Counted from the stretch's first letter, positions 1 through 5,251 are shown. The stretch is DNA of 5,251 bases from Atribacterota bacterium (GCA_028696495.1 JAQVGY010000060.1:1-5251); one strand, 5' to 3'. The notes: generated by a model not told the origin, from the sequence alone. Numbers and translations are program-made.

Positions 1-458
1 AGGTCCTGTATAGTACTATCTATATGGTAACGGAAGGCAGGAAAGTCAAAACTATCCTCTGGAAAAAGTCCTATATCTTTCAATTGTTCTCTTATTCTAT
101 CCCCTATTGAACAGACCATATGAGGCGTTTTTGAACCAGCTCCTTTTGCCTCAACCCAGCTCCTTACTCTATTGATAACAGGTAAATTAAAATTACCGGC
201 CATACCTTTTTGAGCTCCAAAAACTATAATGCCTGTAATATCTCCTGTTGCCTTAGTTGGTGCTATGAGCATTTCCGGGTTTTTCTTTAAGACAATCTGT
301 AAACCGGTCTCAATATTTTGAAAGTATTTATTAATCGATTGGACAGCCTTTTCATAGGCGTGGATATTTACCGCAGAAAGAACTTTCATGGTTTTAACTA
401 CTGAATAAAGGTCTTCAGCACTTTCAATTTTGTGTCTAATACTTTCCAGCATCTGCAT
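1..458 (-). CDS. atpG: N-type ATPase gamma subunit (central stalk), 3' end cut by window
   Basis: This is the first 152 residues of the gamma subunit, the central shaft that turns inside the alpha/beta hexamer and couples it to the rotor ring. The frame is open from an ATG at 458 to the window edge. The N-terminus (MQMLESIRHKIESAEDLYSV, then VKTMKVLSAV) matches the gamma N-terminal helix, in the N-ATPase flavour (IESAEDL..VVKTMK) rather than the usual RRRIKSV..TQQITKAM. Residues 76-91 align with the conserved strand that normally reads SDRGLCG-x-(F/Y)N, but here read FGAQKGMAGNFN. The start at 458 has a good ribosome binding site, GAGG at 466-469, seven bases away. A second in-frame ATG at 452 is less well placed. 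The gene follows atpA after 24 bases, as in N-ATPase operons. About half of a typical gamma is missing beyond the window. Confidence 0.93.
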   Translation of the reverse strand, partial: MQMLESIRHKIESAEDLYSVVKTMKVLSAVNIHAYEKAVQSINKYFQNIETGLQIVLKKNPEMLIAPTKATGDITGIIVFGAQKGMAGNFNLPVINRVRSWVEAKGAGSKTPHMVCSIGDRIREQLKDIGLFPEDSFDFPAFRYHIDSTIQD

Positions 459-469
459 AATTTTTCCTC

Positions 470-495
470 TTGAGCCATAGTTTTAAGCCATAGCT
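470..495 (-). repeat. 13-bp tandem near-repeat at the atpA/atpG junction
   Basis: Two adjacent 13-base units (470-482 and 483-495) match at 11 of 13 positions; each carries CTATGGCT on the minus strand. One unit forms the end of atpA (Met-Ala-stop). The other lies in the atpA-atpG gap, just upstream of the atpG ribosome binding site. It looks like a small local duplication, with no sign of a mobile element. Confidence 0.5.
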
Positions 496-2015
496 TGAAT
501 AGTTTCTTTAATAAAATCAACCAGTGTATTCTCATCATCGAGAGATAATAATTCATTATTATTAATTCGCTCTTCAATCCACACCAATTTATTATCCTGT
601 TTATCTCTTATCAATATCTTAAATTGGGAAATAGCAGATTCCTCTATCTCATCCAGCAAGCCATGGGAGATAGCCAATAAAAAGATTATCTGCTCTAAGA
701 CTGAATAGGGGTGGTACTGGTTCTGTTTTAATATCTCCCTGATTCTCCTGCCCCTGATAAGGATTTTTTCGGTGCTTTCATCTAATTGGGTACCAAAACG
801 AGAAAATATTTCCAATTCTTGAAATTGAGAATAACTCAAACGCAAATCCCCTACTATCTTTCTATATGCTGCAAGCTGTGTCTTTCCTCCTACCCGCGAT
901 ACCGATTTCCCTACATCGACTGCCGGTAAAATACCGGCTTGAAATAATTGTGGTGAGAGATAAATCTGACCATCGGTAATAGAAATCAAATTAGTGGGAA
1001 TATAGGCTGATAGATTCTGAGCTTCTGTCTCAATAATGGGCAGGGCAGTGAGTGAACCACCTCCATATTTCTCCTTCAGGTGGGTAGCCCTCTCTAAGAG
1101 ACGGGAATGTATATAGAAGATATCACCGGGGTAAGCTTCCCGCGCGGGGGGTCTCCTCATCAATAATGATAGTTCCCGGTAGGAACGGGCATGGTGTGTC
1201 AGGTCATCATAGATAATCAGTACATCTTTACCTTTTCTCATAAAATATTCACCAATACTGGTGGCGGAATATGGTGCGATATAGTTTAAGCCAGGGGTAT
1301 CTTCGCCTGAGGCAATCACTAAAATACTGTAGTCCATCGCTTTTGATTCTTTTAATTTAGCCATAACCCTTGTCACAGATGATAATTTTTGCCCGATAGC
1401 ACAATAGATACATATGACATCACCCTGCTCTTGATTGAGTACTGTGTCAATGGCAATGGCGGTCTTACCGGTCTGCCTGTCGCCCAGAATAAGTTCACGC
1501 TGCCCCCTGCCAATAGGCACCAGGGCATCTACCATCAGCAATCCTGTTTGCAAAGGAACATTTACCGGAGCCCTGTGCATGATAGGAGGTGCCTCCTGTT
1601 CAACAGGCAGTCTCTCCACATAATCAATTCTGCCCTCCTCATCAAGGGGCCTCCCGGCAGGATCTATAATGCGACCAAGTAACGCCTCCCCAACGGGTAT
1701 ATCCATAACCCGATTGGTTCTCCTTACTTCATCTCCTGAAGATAGGGTTCTCGATTTATCCAGAAGTATGATATCTACACTGTCAGGATTTAGGTTAAAG
1801 ACTATTCCTAAGTTGCCACCCTTAAAAGTTACTATCTCTCCCGATTTGACATTGGGCAGCCCGTTTGCTTTAACTACTCCTTTTCCTACTGAAGCAATTA
1901 TACCAATCTCCTGTAAATCAAGATAGGCTTCCTGTTTCTCAATGACTTTTTCCAGACAGGAAAAGGTTTTTCCTATCTCCTTTTCTAAAGAAATTGGATT
2001 AATATCTTTTTTCAT
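483..2015 (-). CDS. atpA: N-type ATPase alpha subunit
   Basis: This 510-residue protein is the alpha subunit, the non-catalytic nucleotide-binding partner of beta in the soluble head. The length is normal for the family. In order it shows an N-terminal helix and beta-barrel domain (to about residue 95), the P-loop GDRQTGKT at 178-185, a Walker B strand LIIYDD at 266-271, and the alpha/beta signature PAVDVGKSVS at 364-373 followed by R374. R374 is the arginine finger reaching the catalytic site of the neighbouring beta. A helical C-terminal domain completes it. No key residue is missing. The ATG at 2015 is the only sensible start, but its ribosome binding site is poor (only AAAAG directly upstream). 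It is also separated from atpF by the largest gap in the operon. It ends in TAA, 24 bases before atpG. Confidence 0.97.
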   Translation of the reverse strand: MKKDINPISLEKEIGKTFSCLEKVIEKQEAYLDLQEIGIIASVGKGVVKANGLPNVKSGEIVTFKGGNLGIVFNLNPDSVDIILLDKSRTLSSGDEVRRTNRVMDIPVGEALLGRIIDPAGRPLDEEGRIDYVERLPVEQEAPPIMHRAPVNVPLQTGLLMVDALVPIGRGQRELILGDRQTGKTAIAIDTVLNQEQGDVICIYCAIGQKLSSVTRVMAKLKESKAMDYSILVIASGEDTPGLNYIAPYSATSIGEYFMRKGKDVLIIYDDLTHHARSYRELSLLMRRPPAREAYPGDIFYIHSRLLERATHLKEKYGGGSLTALPIIETEAQNLSAYIPTNLISITDGQIYLSPQLFQAGILPAVDVGKSVSRVGGKTQLAAYRKIVGDLRLSYSQFQELEIFSRFGTQLDESTEKILIRGRRIREILKQNQYHPYSVLEQIIFLLAISHGLLDEIEESAISQFKILIRDKQDNKLVWIEERINNNELLSLDDENTLVDFIKETIQAMA

Positions 2016-2093
2016 CTTTTAAAACCAATTAAAAATATTATATTATCTTATTTTTTCCAGGTAAAAATAAGTTGAGTGTAATACTATTATTTT
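2016..2093 (-). other. 78-bp AT-rich atpF-atpA intergenic gap
   Basis: This is the only sizeable gap in the operon; the other junctions overlap or are 10-24 bases. It is strongly AT-rich and has no open frame resembling a delta subunit. In standard F-ATPase operons atpH (delta) sits between atpF and atpA, exactly here. The gap could be a scar of its loss or hold an internal promoter; neither is shown. Confidence 0.6.
2037..2065 (-). promoter_or_regulatory. Possible internal sigma-70-type promoter before atpA
   Basis: On the minus strand TTTACC (2060-2065, four of six matches to TTGACA) is followed after 17 bases by a perfect TATAAT (2037-2042). A transcript would begin around 2030, about 15 bases before the atpA ATG, leaving a very short leader. 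The region is so AT-rich that a TATAAT is expected often by chance, so this is only a candidate. Confidence 0.25.
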
Positions 2094-2891
2094 TTATTCT
2101 TTAAGATTGCTAAACTCTTTGTTTTCCACAAAAATATCTTTTAATCCCCTCTCCAGTGTATCTAAATAGTTTTCCATGCTCCAGGCAATCTTCTTGCTCT
2201 CTGTCCTCAATTCAATTCCACAGATGAGGCTAGGAGAAATATGAAAGGATGGTATTATATCATTATTTGTGAGCTGTTTAACCTTTTTGAGCAATAGATC
2301 TTTAGACTCTTCGCTTAAGGGGAAGGCAGTATTTATCTCTACTCTATTCTTACTTTGTTCGCTTAACCCTTTTGCCGCATCCCATTTAAATTCTTCTCTT
2401 TTTTGTTCATCCAATTCTTCCAGTTGAGTAATAAAACTGTCAATTAACTGGTCTTCCAATCTGGTATTAGCCAGTTCAGATAATACCTTTTTGGAGATTA
2501 CGAATACCTGCTGACAGGAGAGTCTTCTTAATTCTTTTAGAAAGGCTTCACGCTGGGTTAATATTGCCCTTTCCCATTCTGCCTGCACCTCTTTCACTGC
2601 TTCTCTTGCCTCTGCCATCATTGTTCCCCGTTTTGCTTCAATCTCTCTCTTGATTTTTGCCAGATTATCTTCCCATTCCCTTTCCAATTTCTCTCTAATC
2701 TCTCTCTGTTTTTCAAGCTCCTGTTCAGCATCTTTTTCTTTCTGTTCTGCTTCAGCAAATTGTTTACCAATCTGACTTTCTCTCTCATCGATAATATTTA
2801 GTATCCTGTTAAAAAGAAATTTTTTAAGCAGGAAGACCAGAATCAAAAAGTTGATAATCTGAACAAGAACTGTAAATATATCAATTATCAT
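2094..2891 (-). CDS. atpF: N-type ATPase b subunit with delta-like C-terminus (peripheral stalk)
   Basis: This 265-residue protein is the peripheral stalk that holds the head against rotation, anchored in the membrane. Residues 2-23 form one hydrophobic membrane helix, followed by LLKKFLFNRI, typical of b subunits. Residues of about 35-130 are a charged Glu/Lys/Arg/Gln-rich region expected to be a coiled coil. Ordinary b subunits stop near 155-170 residues; this one has about 100 more. The extra part contains SPSLICGIEL at 219-228 and a following KIAWSMENYLDTLE. The first segment resembles the PSLIGGI motif in the C-terminal domain of the delta/OSCP subunit. The inference, in line with the N-ATPase family lacking atpH, is that this tail replaces delta. 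The ATG at 2891 has a strong site, AGGTGA, which begins within the atpE stop codon. The gap to atpE is 10 bases. Confidence 0.93.
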   Translation of the reverse strand: MIIDIFTVLVQIINFLILVFLLKKFLFNRILNIIDERESQIGKQFAEAEQKEKDAEQELEKQREIREKLEREWEDNLAKIKREIEAKRGTMMAEAREAVKEVQAEWERAILTQREAFLKELRRLSCQQVFVISKKVLSELANTRLEDQLIDSFITQLEELDEQKREEFKWDAAKGLSEQSKNRVEINTAFPLSEESKDLLLKKVKQLTNNDIIPSFHISPSLICGIELRTESKKIAWSMENYLDTLERGLKDIFVENKEFSNLKE

Positions 2892-2901
2892 AATATGTCA
2901 C

Positions 2902-3171
2902 CTATTGGGTTAAAATATAATTCCAGAAGGGATTGGCAAATATAAGAATTATGGAAATAACCAGACAATAAATTCCCGTGGATTCAACCATGGCTAAACC
3001 CACAAATAATGTTCTGGTTATAGTATTTGCCTCATCAGGCTGCTGGGCAATGGCACCAAGAGCCCGGGCTAAAGCTAAGCCTTCTCCGATGGCAGGGGCA
3101 ATAGAGCCAATGGCCATAGTAATCCCTGCAGTAAAAATAGAGGCGACTGCGATTAAATCAACACTACTCAT
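2902..3171 (-). CDS. atpE: N-type ATPase c subunit (rotor ring)
   Basis: This 89-residue, two-helix membrane hairpin forms the rotor ring that carries ions across the membrane. Helix 1 has the glycine-rich run GITMAIGSIAPAIGEG (16-31), the polar loop is AQQPDEA (42-48), and helix 2 holds the ion-carrying glutamate E63 in VESTGIY (62-68). E63, S64, T65 and Y68 match the E-S-T-x-x-Y set of the Na+-binding ring of Ilyobacter tartaricus. At the helix-1 ligand position that ring has glutamine (GQG), and here it is glutamate E30 (GEG). The ATG at 3171 is preferred because AGGAAG lies 8 bases upstream and the protein then starts close to helix 1. A GTG at 3180 would add three residues. The start overlaps the end of atpB by 8 bases, suggesting coupled translation. 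The stop is TAG. Confidence 0.95.
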   Translation of the reverse strand: MSSVDLIAVASIFTAGITMAIGSIAPAIGEGLALARALGAIAQQPDEANTITRTLFVGLAMVESTGIYCLVISIILIFANPFWNYILTQ

Positions 3172-3877
3172 TATTTTCACTTCCTTCCTTTTCTTTTTTC
3201 ATTTTTAGTTCATTTTCAGCCTGTGCTGCAGAGCCAATATAGACTGTAGCAAGAATTGTAAAGATATATGCCTGTATCTGACCGATTAACAGCCCGAATA
3301 CCTGCATGATAATGGGGAGAAATAAGGGAGCTATAATCAATAAAATTCCCGCAATTAAAGAACCGCTCATAATATTTCCAAAAAGTCGTACAGCTAAGGC
3401 TAAGGTTCGGGAAAATTCCCCGATGATATTGAAAGGCAGCATCAGGACAGATGGCTCCAGATACTGTTTAAAATAATTTTTAAAACCCGCTCTGGCAATT
3501 CCAAAGATGGGGATAGCAAAGAATACGCAGACAGCCAGCGCTGTAGTTGTTGATAGTGAACCGGTTGGTGGTCGAAATCCAGGGATAATATCCAGCAGGT
3601 TAGATACAGAGATAAATAAAAAGAGACTTCCTAAAAAGGGAATAAATGGGTCAGGATTTTGTTGGGTAATCTCTTTAATCTGCTCACGGATAAAACCAAT
3701 CACCACTTCTAAGGAGACCTGCCAGCGACTAATCTTGGGTCTCATCACCAGATTTCTGGTAGCCAGCCAGCTAATCAACAATAGGACCAGCATCACCAGC
3801 CAGGTAGAGATAATAGTGGCATTTAAGTGAAACCCTTCCCATTGCCAGTATATTATATTATCAGGGGTAATTTCCAT
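3164..3877 (-). CDS. atpB: N-type ATPase a subunit (ion channel/stator)
   Basis: This 237-residue integral membrane protein forms the two ion half-channels beside the rotor ring. It has five or more hydrophobic segments and the family motifs in order: NLLDIIPGFRPPTGS (93-107), PFNIIGEFSRTLALAVRLFGN (148-168) and IGQIQAYIFTILATVYI (198-214). R164 in AVRLFGN is the essential stator arginine that releases the ion from the c-subunit glutamate. The partner glutamine of the last helix is Q200 or Q202. The C-terminus is short and charged. The gene starts with ATG at 3877 after a good site, AGGAG (3884-3888), which overlaps the atpR stop codon. Its end overlaps atpE by 8 bases. The length and the RPPTGS stretch are typical of the family, and no essential residue is missing. 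Confidence 0.95.
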   Translation of the reverse strand: MEITPDNIIYWQWEGFHLNATIISTWLVMLVLLLISWLATRNLVMRPKISRWQVSLEVVIGFIREQIKEITQQNPDPFIPFLGSLFLFISVSNLLDIIPGFRPPTGSLSTTTALAVCVFFAIPIFGIARAGFKNYFKQYLEPSVLMLPFNIIGEFSRTLALAVRLFGNIMSGSLIAGILLIIAPLFLPIIMQVFGLLIGQIQAYIFTILATVYIGSAAQAENELKMKKEKEGSENNE

Positions 3878-3887
3878 CTCTTACTCC

Positions 3888-4205
3888 TCACTCTTTATCA
3901 ACTTTTGATTGTGCCTTTTTAGGGGGCTCTTTTTTGCCAAAATACTCTCTTTTTAAAAGGTTGGATAGAACAATTCTGGTTAAAATAAATCCGAACAGCC
4001 AGAATAGGATAGAAGCCCATTGCCCTGTGCGGGCGATATAATACAGGAACAAAAAAATAATACCGGTTCTAATAACATAACTGAGTAGTGTTACTACGAT
4101 GGGATGGCTTGTCTGACTCATATTACGCAGGGTTAACCATAAACCCCCAAAGTAAAATAGCCCTGATAAACAACCTAAAATTATATAAAAGATTTGAATA
4201 ATAAT
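3888..4205 (-). CDS. atpR: N-ATPase AtpR membrane protein, apparent ATT start
   Basis: This is the small AtpR protein, found only in N-ATPase operons. The function is unproven; a role with AtpQ in assembly or stability of the c ring has been proposed. From the chosen start it is 105 residues with three hydrophobic segments (about 1-26, 36-57 and 62-80) and a Lys-rich tail. FYFGGLWLTLRN (17-28) and R46 in the second segment (LLSYVIRTG) are features typical of AtpR. The first ATG, at 4121, would remove the entire first membrane helix and the GGLW motif. Upstream of it the frame is open back to the atpQ TAG at 4221-4223, with no ATG, GTG or TTG. ATT at 4205 is chosen because GAGGGA lies at the right distance. 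Other readings are ATT at 4202 or 4199, read-through from atpQ, or a base error. The family call is firm; the start is not. Confidence 0.8.
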   Translation of the reverse strand: MIIQIFYIILGCLSGLFYFGGLWLTLRNMSQTSHPIVVTLLSYVIRTGIIFLFLYYIARTGQWASILFWLFGFILTRIVLSNLLKREYFGKKEPPKKAQSKVDKE

Positions 4206-4211
4206 TTCTAA

Positions 4212-4217
4212 TCCCTC
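4212..4217 (-). promoter_or_regulatory. Ribosome binding site that points to the ATT start of atpR
   Basis: GAGGGA lies just after the atpQ stop codon. Its GAGG core is 8 bases from the ATT at 4205, a normal spacing. No such site is placed for the ATG at 4121. A ribosome ending atpQ at 4221 would stop on top of this site, allowing re-initiation. Confidence 0.5.
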
Positions 4218-4220
4218 TTT

Positions 4221-4553
4221 CTATTCTTCTTCTCTTTCTTTTTCGATTAATTTGCGTTCTTTCTGAACCCAGTACCAGGCATTCCAACAACCCAGAACAA
4301 TACCCAAAAAGAGAAAGGTCAAAGTCCATGATATCTGTCCGCTAAATTTCTTATCCAACCATAAGCCTATTACAATCCCTATTATGGTGGGAACCATTAC
4401 CGACCAGCCAACAACCCCAAACAATCCCAACCCCATCCAGATAGCTCGATTTTTTTTACTCCGGGCTTTTATCTTCCTTCTCTCTTTGCTCTCAATTTCA
4501 TCTAAAAATTCTTCTTCTTTTTCAATTTCTGAGTGAATACTCCTTTTATTCAT
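4221..4553 (-). CDS. atpQ: N-ATPase AtpQ, AtpI-like membrane protein
   Basis: This 110-residue protein belongs to the AtpI-like (ATPase gene 1) family, in the AtpQ form specific to N-ATPase operons. AtpI-type proteins are linked to c-ring assembly and to divalent cation supply; the role of AtpQ itself is inferred. Residues 1-36 are highly charged and cytoplasmic. Two membrane helices follow, about 40-64 and 73-95, with the family-like run GWSVMVPTIIGIVIGLWLD at 49-67. The tail is rich in Glu, Lys and Arg. The ATG at 4553 is the only possible start, since an in-frame TAG lies three codons upstream. It overlaps the end of atpC by 8 bases (ATGAATAA), and the nearest strong ribosome binding site is 19 bases away, so translation is probably coupled to atpC. 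It ends in TAG, in the same frame as atpR. Confidence 0.9.
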   Translation of the reverse strand: MNKRSIHSEIEKEEEFLDEIESKERRKIKARSKKNRAIWMGLGLFGVVGWSVMVPTIIGIVIGLWLDKKFSGQISWTLTFLFLGIVLGCWNAWYWVQKERKLIEKEREEE

Positions 4554-4935
4554 AGGTTTCTAAATCCAAAAACCTCCTCACAAAATCAGCTTCCAATTTT
4601 TGCAAAGCCTGGCGGGCTTTTCTATCCTGCTGGTCAACTTTTTTAAAATCCTCCTCTACCTGCCTCTTTAAACTACCCAGACTCTCCCCTTTAACAGCAT
4701 TTCTGGTAGCTAAGGTAACATCTTTGCCAGTTTTTAATAAAACCCCCTCATTAATCGCCAGATAGATTTCCTGGCCCTCTTCGGTAAGAGTGTAAAAAAT
4801 GCCAGGTATCATAATAGTCACAAAATCTATATGTGCCGGCAGGAGACAGAATGAGCCATCTTTTGCTTCTCCCACTACTTTTTTTACTCTGCCCTGCCAG
4901 TAGGTCTTTTCTGGTAAGAAAATGGTCAGATTCAC
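4546..4935 (-). CDS. atpC: N-type ATPase epsilon subunit
   Basis: This 129-residue protein is the epsilon subunit, which sits at the foot of the central stalk and couples gamma to the c ring; in many species it also restrains ATP hydrolysis. Residues 1-85 form the N-terminal beta-sandwich, with GSFCLLPAHIDFVTIMIPGI (26-45) matching the family's G-x-x-x-LLP-x-H-x-D/P pattern; the HIDFV wording is the N-ATPase version. Residues 86-129 form the helical C-terminal part, rich in Lys, Glu and Gln, as in full-length epsilon. The start is GTG at 4935, overlapping the atpD stop as GTGA. GAGGT nine bases upstream serves as its ribosome binding site. The gene directly after atpD matches N-ATPase order. 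Confidence 0.94.
   Translation of the reverse strand: MNLTIFLPEKTYWQGRVKKVVGEAKDGSFCLLPAHIDFVTIMIPGIFYTLTEEGQEIYLAINEGVLLKTGKDVTLATRNAVKGESLGSLKRQVEEDFKKVDQQDRKARQALQKLEADFVRRFLDLETYE
4554..4575 (-). promoter_or_regulatory. Small inverted repeat just upstream of the atpQ start
   Basis: AGGTTT and AAACCT (4570-4575 and 4554-4559) form a possible 6-bp stem with a 10-base loop, ending directly before the atpQ ATG. The stem would bring the distant GAGGAGG sequence close to the start codon, although part of that sequence lies inside the stem. It is short, weak and within the atpC coding region, so it may be chance. Confidence 0.25.
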
Positions 4936-5251
4936 AATTTCTTTACCTCATCAATAGAGCCTATCATATATAAAGCACTCTCTGGATAATCATGGAATTC
5001 ATCATTTAGAATTCGTTCACAACCCTCTAAAGCCTCTTGTAATGATACTCTTCGTCCTTCATTACCGGTAAACTGCTCTGTAGTAACAAAGGGTTGGGTA
5101 AGGAATCTTTCCAATCTTCTGGCTCTATTCACTATATTCTGGTCTTCTTTGGATAATTCCTCCAACCCCAACATGGCAATGATATCTTTCAATTCTTCAT
5201 ACTCGGAGAGGGTCTGTTTTATCTGGTGTGCGATACTATAATGCCTTTTCC
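4932..5251 (-). CDS. atpD: N-type ATPase beta subunit, C-terminal fragment (5' end cut by window)
   Basis: This is the last 105 residues of the beta subunit, the catalytic subunit of the head; the P-loop and catalytic residues lie outside the window. The frame is open to the window edge at 5251, with the first full codon at 5249. A TTG at 5192 is an internal leucine, not a start, because homology continues upstream (HYSIAHQIKQTLSEYEELKD). The C-terminal domain is clear: IIAMLGLEELSKED contains the counterpart of the DELSEED lever that pushes on gamma. RFLTQPFVTTEQFTGNEG and ESALYMIGSIDEV follow, as in other beta subunits. The TGA stop overlaps the atpC GTG by four bases. Beta is the first gene in N-ATPase operons, so the operon promoter should lie a little over 1 kb beyond the window. 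Confidence 0.96.
   Translation of the reverse strand, partial: KRHYSIAHQIKQTLSEYEELKDIIAMLGLEELSKEDQNIVNRARRLERFLTQPFVTTEQFTGNEGRRVSLQEALEGCERILNDEFHDYPESALYMIGSIDEVKKL

Noticed and set aside
1389..1926. Three overlapping plus-strand open frames (97, 62 and 85 residues)
   Set aside because: They lie antisense within atpA, which is complete with all motifs. Their translations are unlike any known protein and have no clear ribosome binding sites.
2978..3208. Plus-strand 76-residue open frame opposite atpE
   Set aside because: It is the antisense shadow of the Ala/Gly-rich c subunit.
3507..3830. Plus-strand 107-residue open frame opposite atpB
   Set aside because: It is antisense to the well-conserved a subunit and has no independent evidence of coding.
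3888..4121. atpR as a 77-residue protein starting at the ATG at 4121
   Set aside because: It would lack the first membrane helix and the FYFGGLWLTL motif shared by AtpR proteins, while the frame upstream is open and encodes them. It remains a fallback if the ATT start is disproved.
4123..4329. 68-residue minus-strand open frame between atpQ and atpR
   Set aside because: It overlaps the end of atpQ and the start of atpR in another frame, has no family resemblance and starts inside atpQ. The AtpR membrane helix and GGLW motif are encoded in a different frame over the same bases.
4932..5192. Separate 86-residue gene starting with TTG at 5192
   Set aside because: The same frame stays open to the window edge with beta-subunit homology, so this is the end of atpD and the TTG is an internal leucine.
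1..5251. CRISPR arrays, tRNA or rRNA genes, insertion sequences, or a terminator
   Set aside because: None is visible. The window is almost wholly ATPase coding sequence, and the ends of the operon lie outside it.

Overview
The window holds a nearly complete operon for an N-type ATPase, the distinct and laterally mobile branch of the F-type rotary ATPases. Every gene lies on the minus strand, so transcription runs from position 5251 towards position 1. In that direction the order is atpD (C-terminal part only), atpC, atpQ, atpR, atpB, atpE, atpF, atpA, atpG (N-terminal part only). This is the D-C-Q-R-B-E-F-A-G order known for N-ATPases. It differs from the usual F-ATPase order (I-B-E-F-H-A-G-D-C) in starting with atpD, in carrying the two small membrane-protein genes atpQ and atpR, and in lacking a separate delta gene (atpH).

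Layout along the + coordinates: atpG 5' part (1-458); a short junction with a 13-bp tandem near-repeat; atpA (483-2015); a 78-bp AT-rich gap with a weak promoter-like sequence; atpF (2094-2891), whose C-terminus looks like a delta subunit; atpE (2902-3171); atpB (3164-3877); atpR (3888-about 4205, with an apparent ATT start); atpQ (4221-4553); atpC (4546-4935); atpD 3' part (4932-5251). Apart from the atpF-atpA gap, genes overlap by 4-8 bases or lie 10-24 bases apart, which indicates one transcript with translational coupling. The operon promoter and terminator lie outside the window. No stretch over 300 bases lacks a gene.

The products would form one machine. AtpA and the missing bulk of AtpD make the hexameric head. 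AtpG and AtpC make the central stalk. AtpE forms the rotor ring and AtpB the ion channel with its stator arginine. AtpF is the peripheral stalk and probably also does the job of delta. AtpQ and AtpR are small membrane proteins thought to help assemble or stabilise the rotor or supply cations. The c subunit carries the E-S-T-x-x-Y signature of Na+-binding rings plus a second carboxylate in helix 1. Both Na+ and H+ coupling therefore remain possible.

The DNA is fairly AT-rich and favours AGA/AGG arginine and ATA isoleucine codons, which suggests a low-GC, perhaps anaerobic, bacterium. N-ATPase operons move between distant lineages, including some archaea, so the operon does not identify the host. 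The most unusual point is at atpQ/atpR. The two genes share one reading frame, separated only by a TAG codon, and the conserved AtpR N-terminus has no ATG, GTG or TTG to start from.
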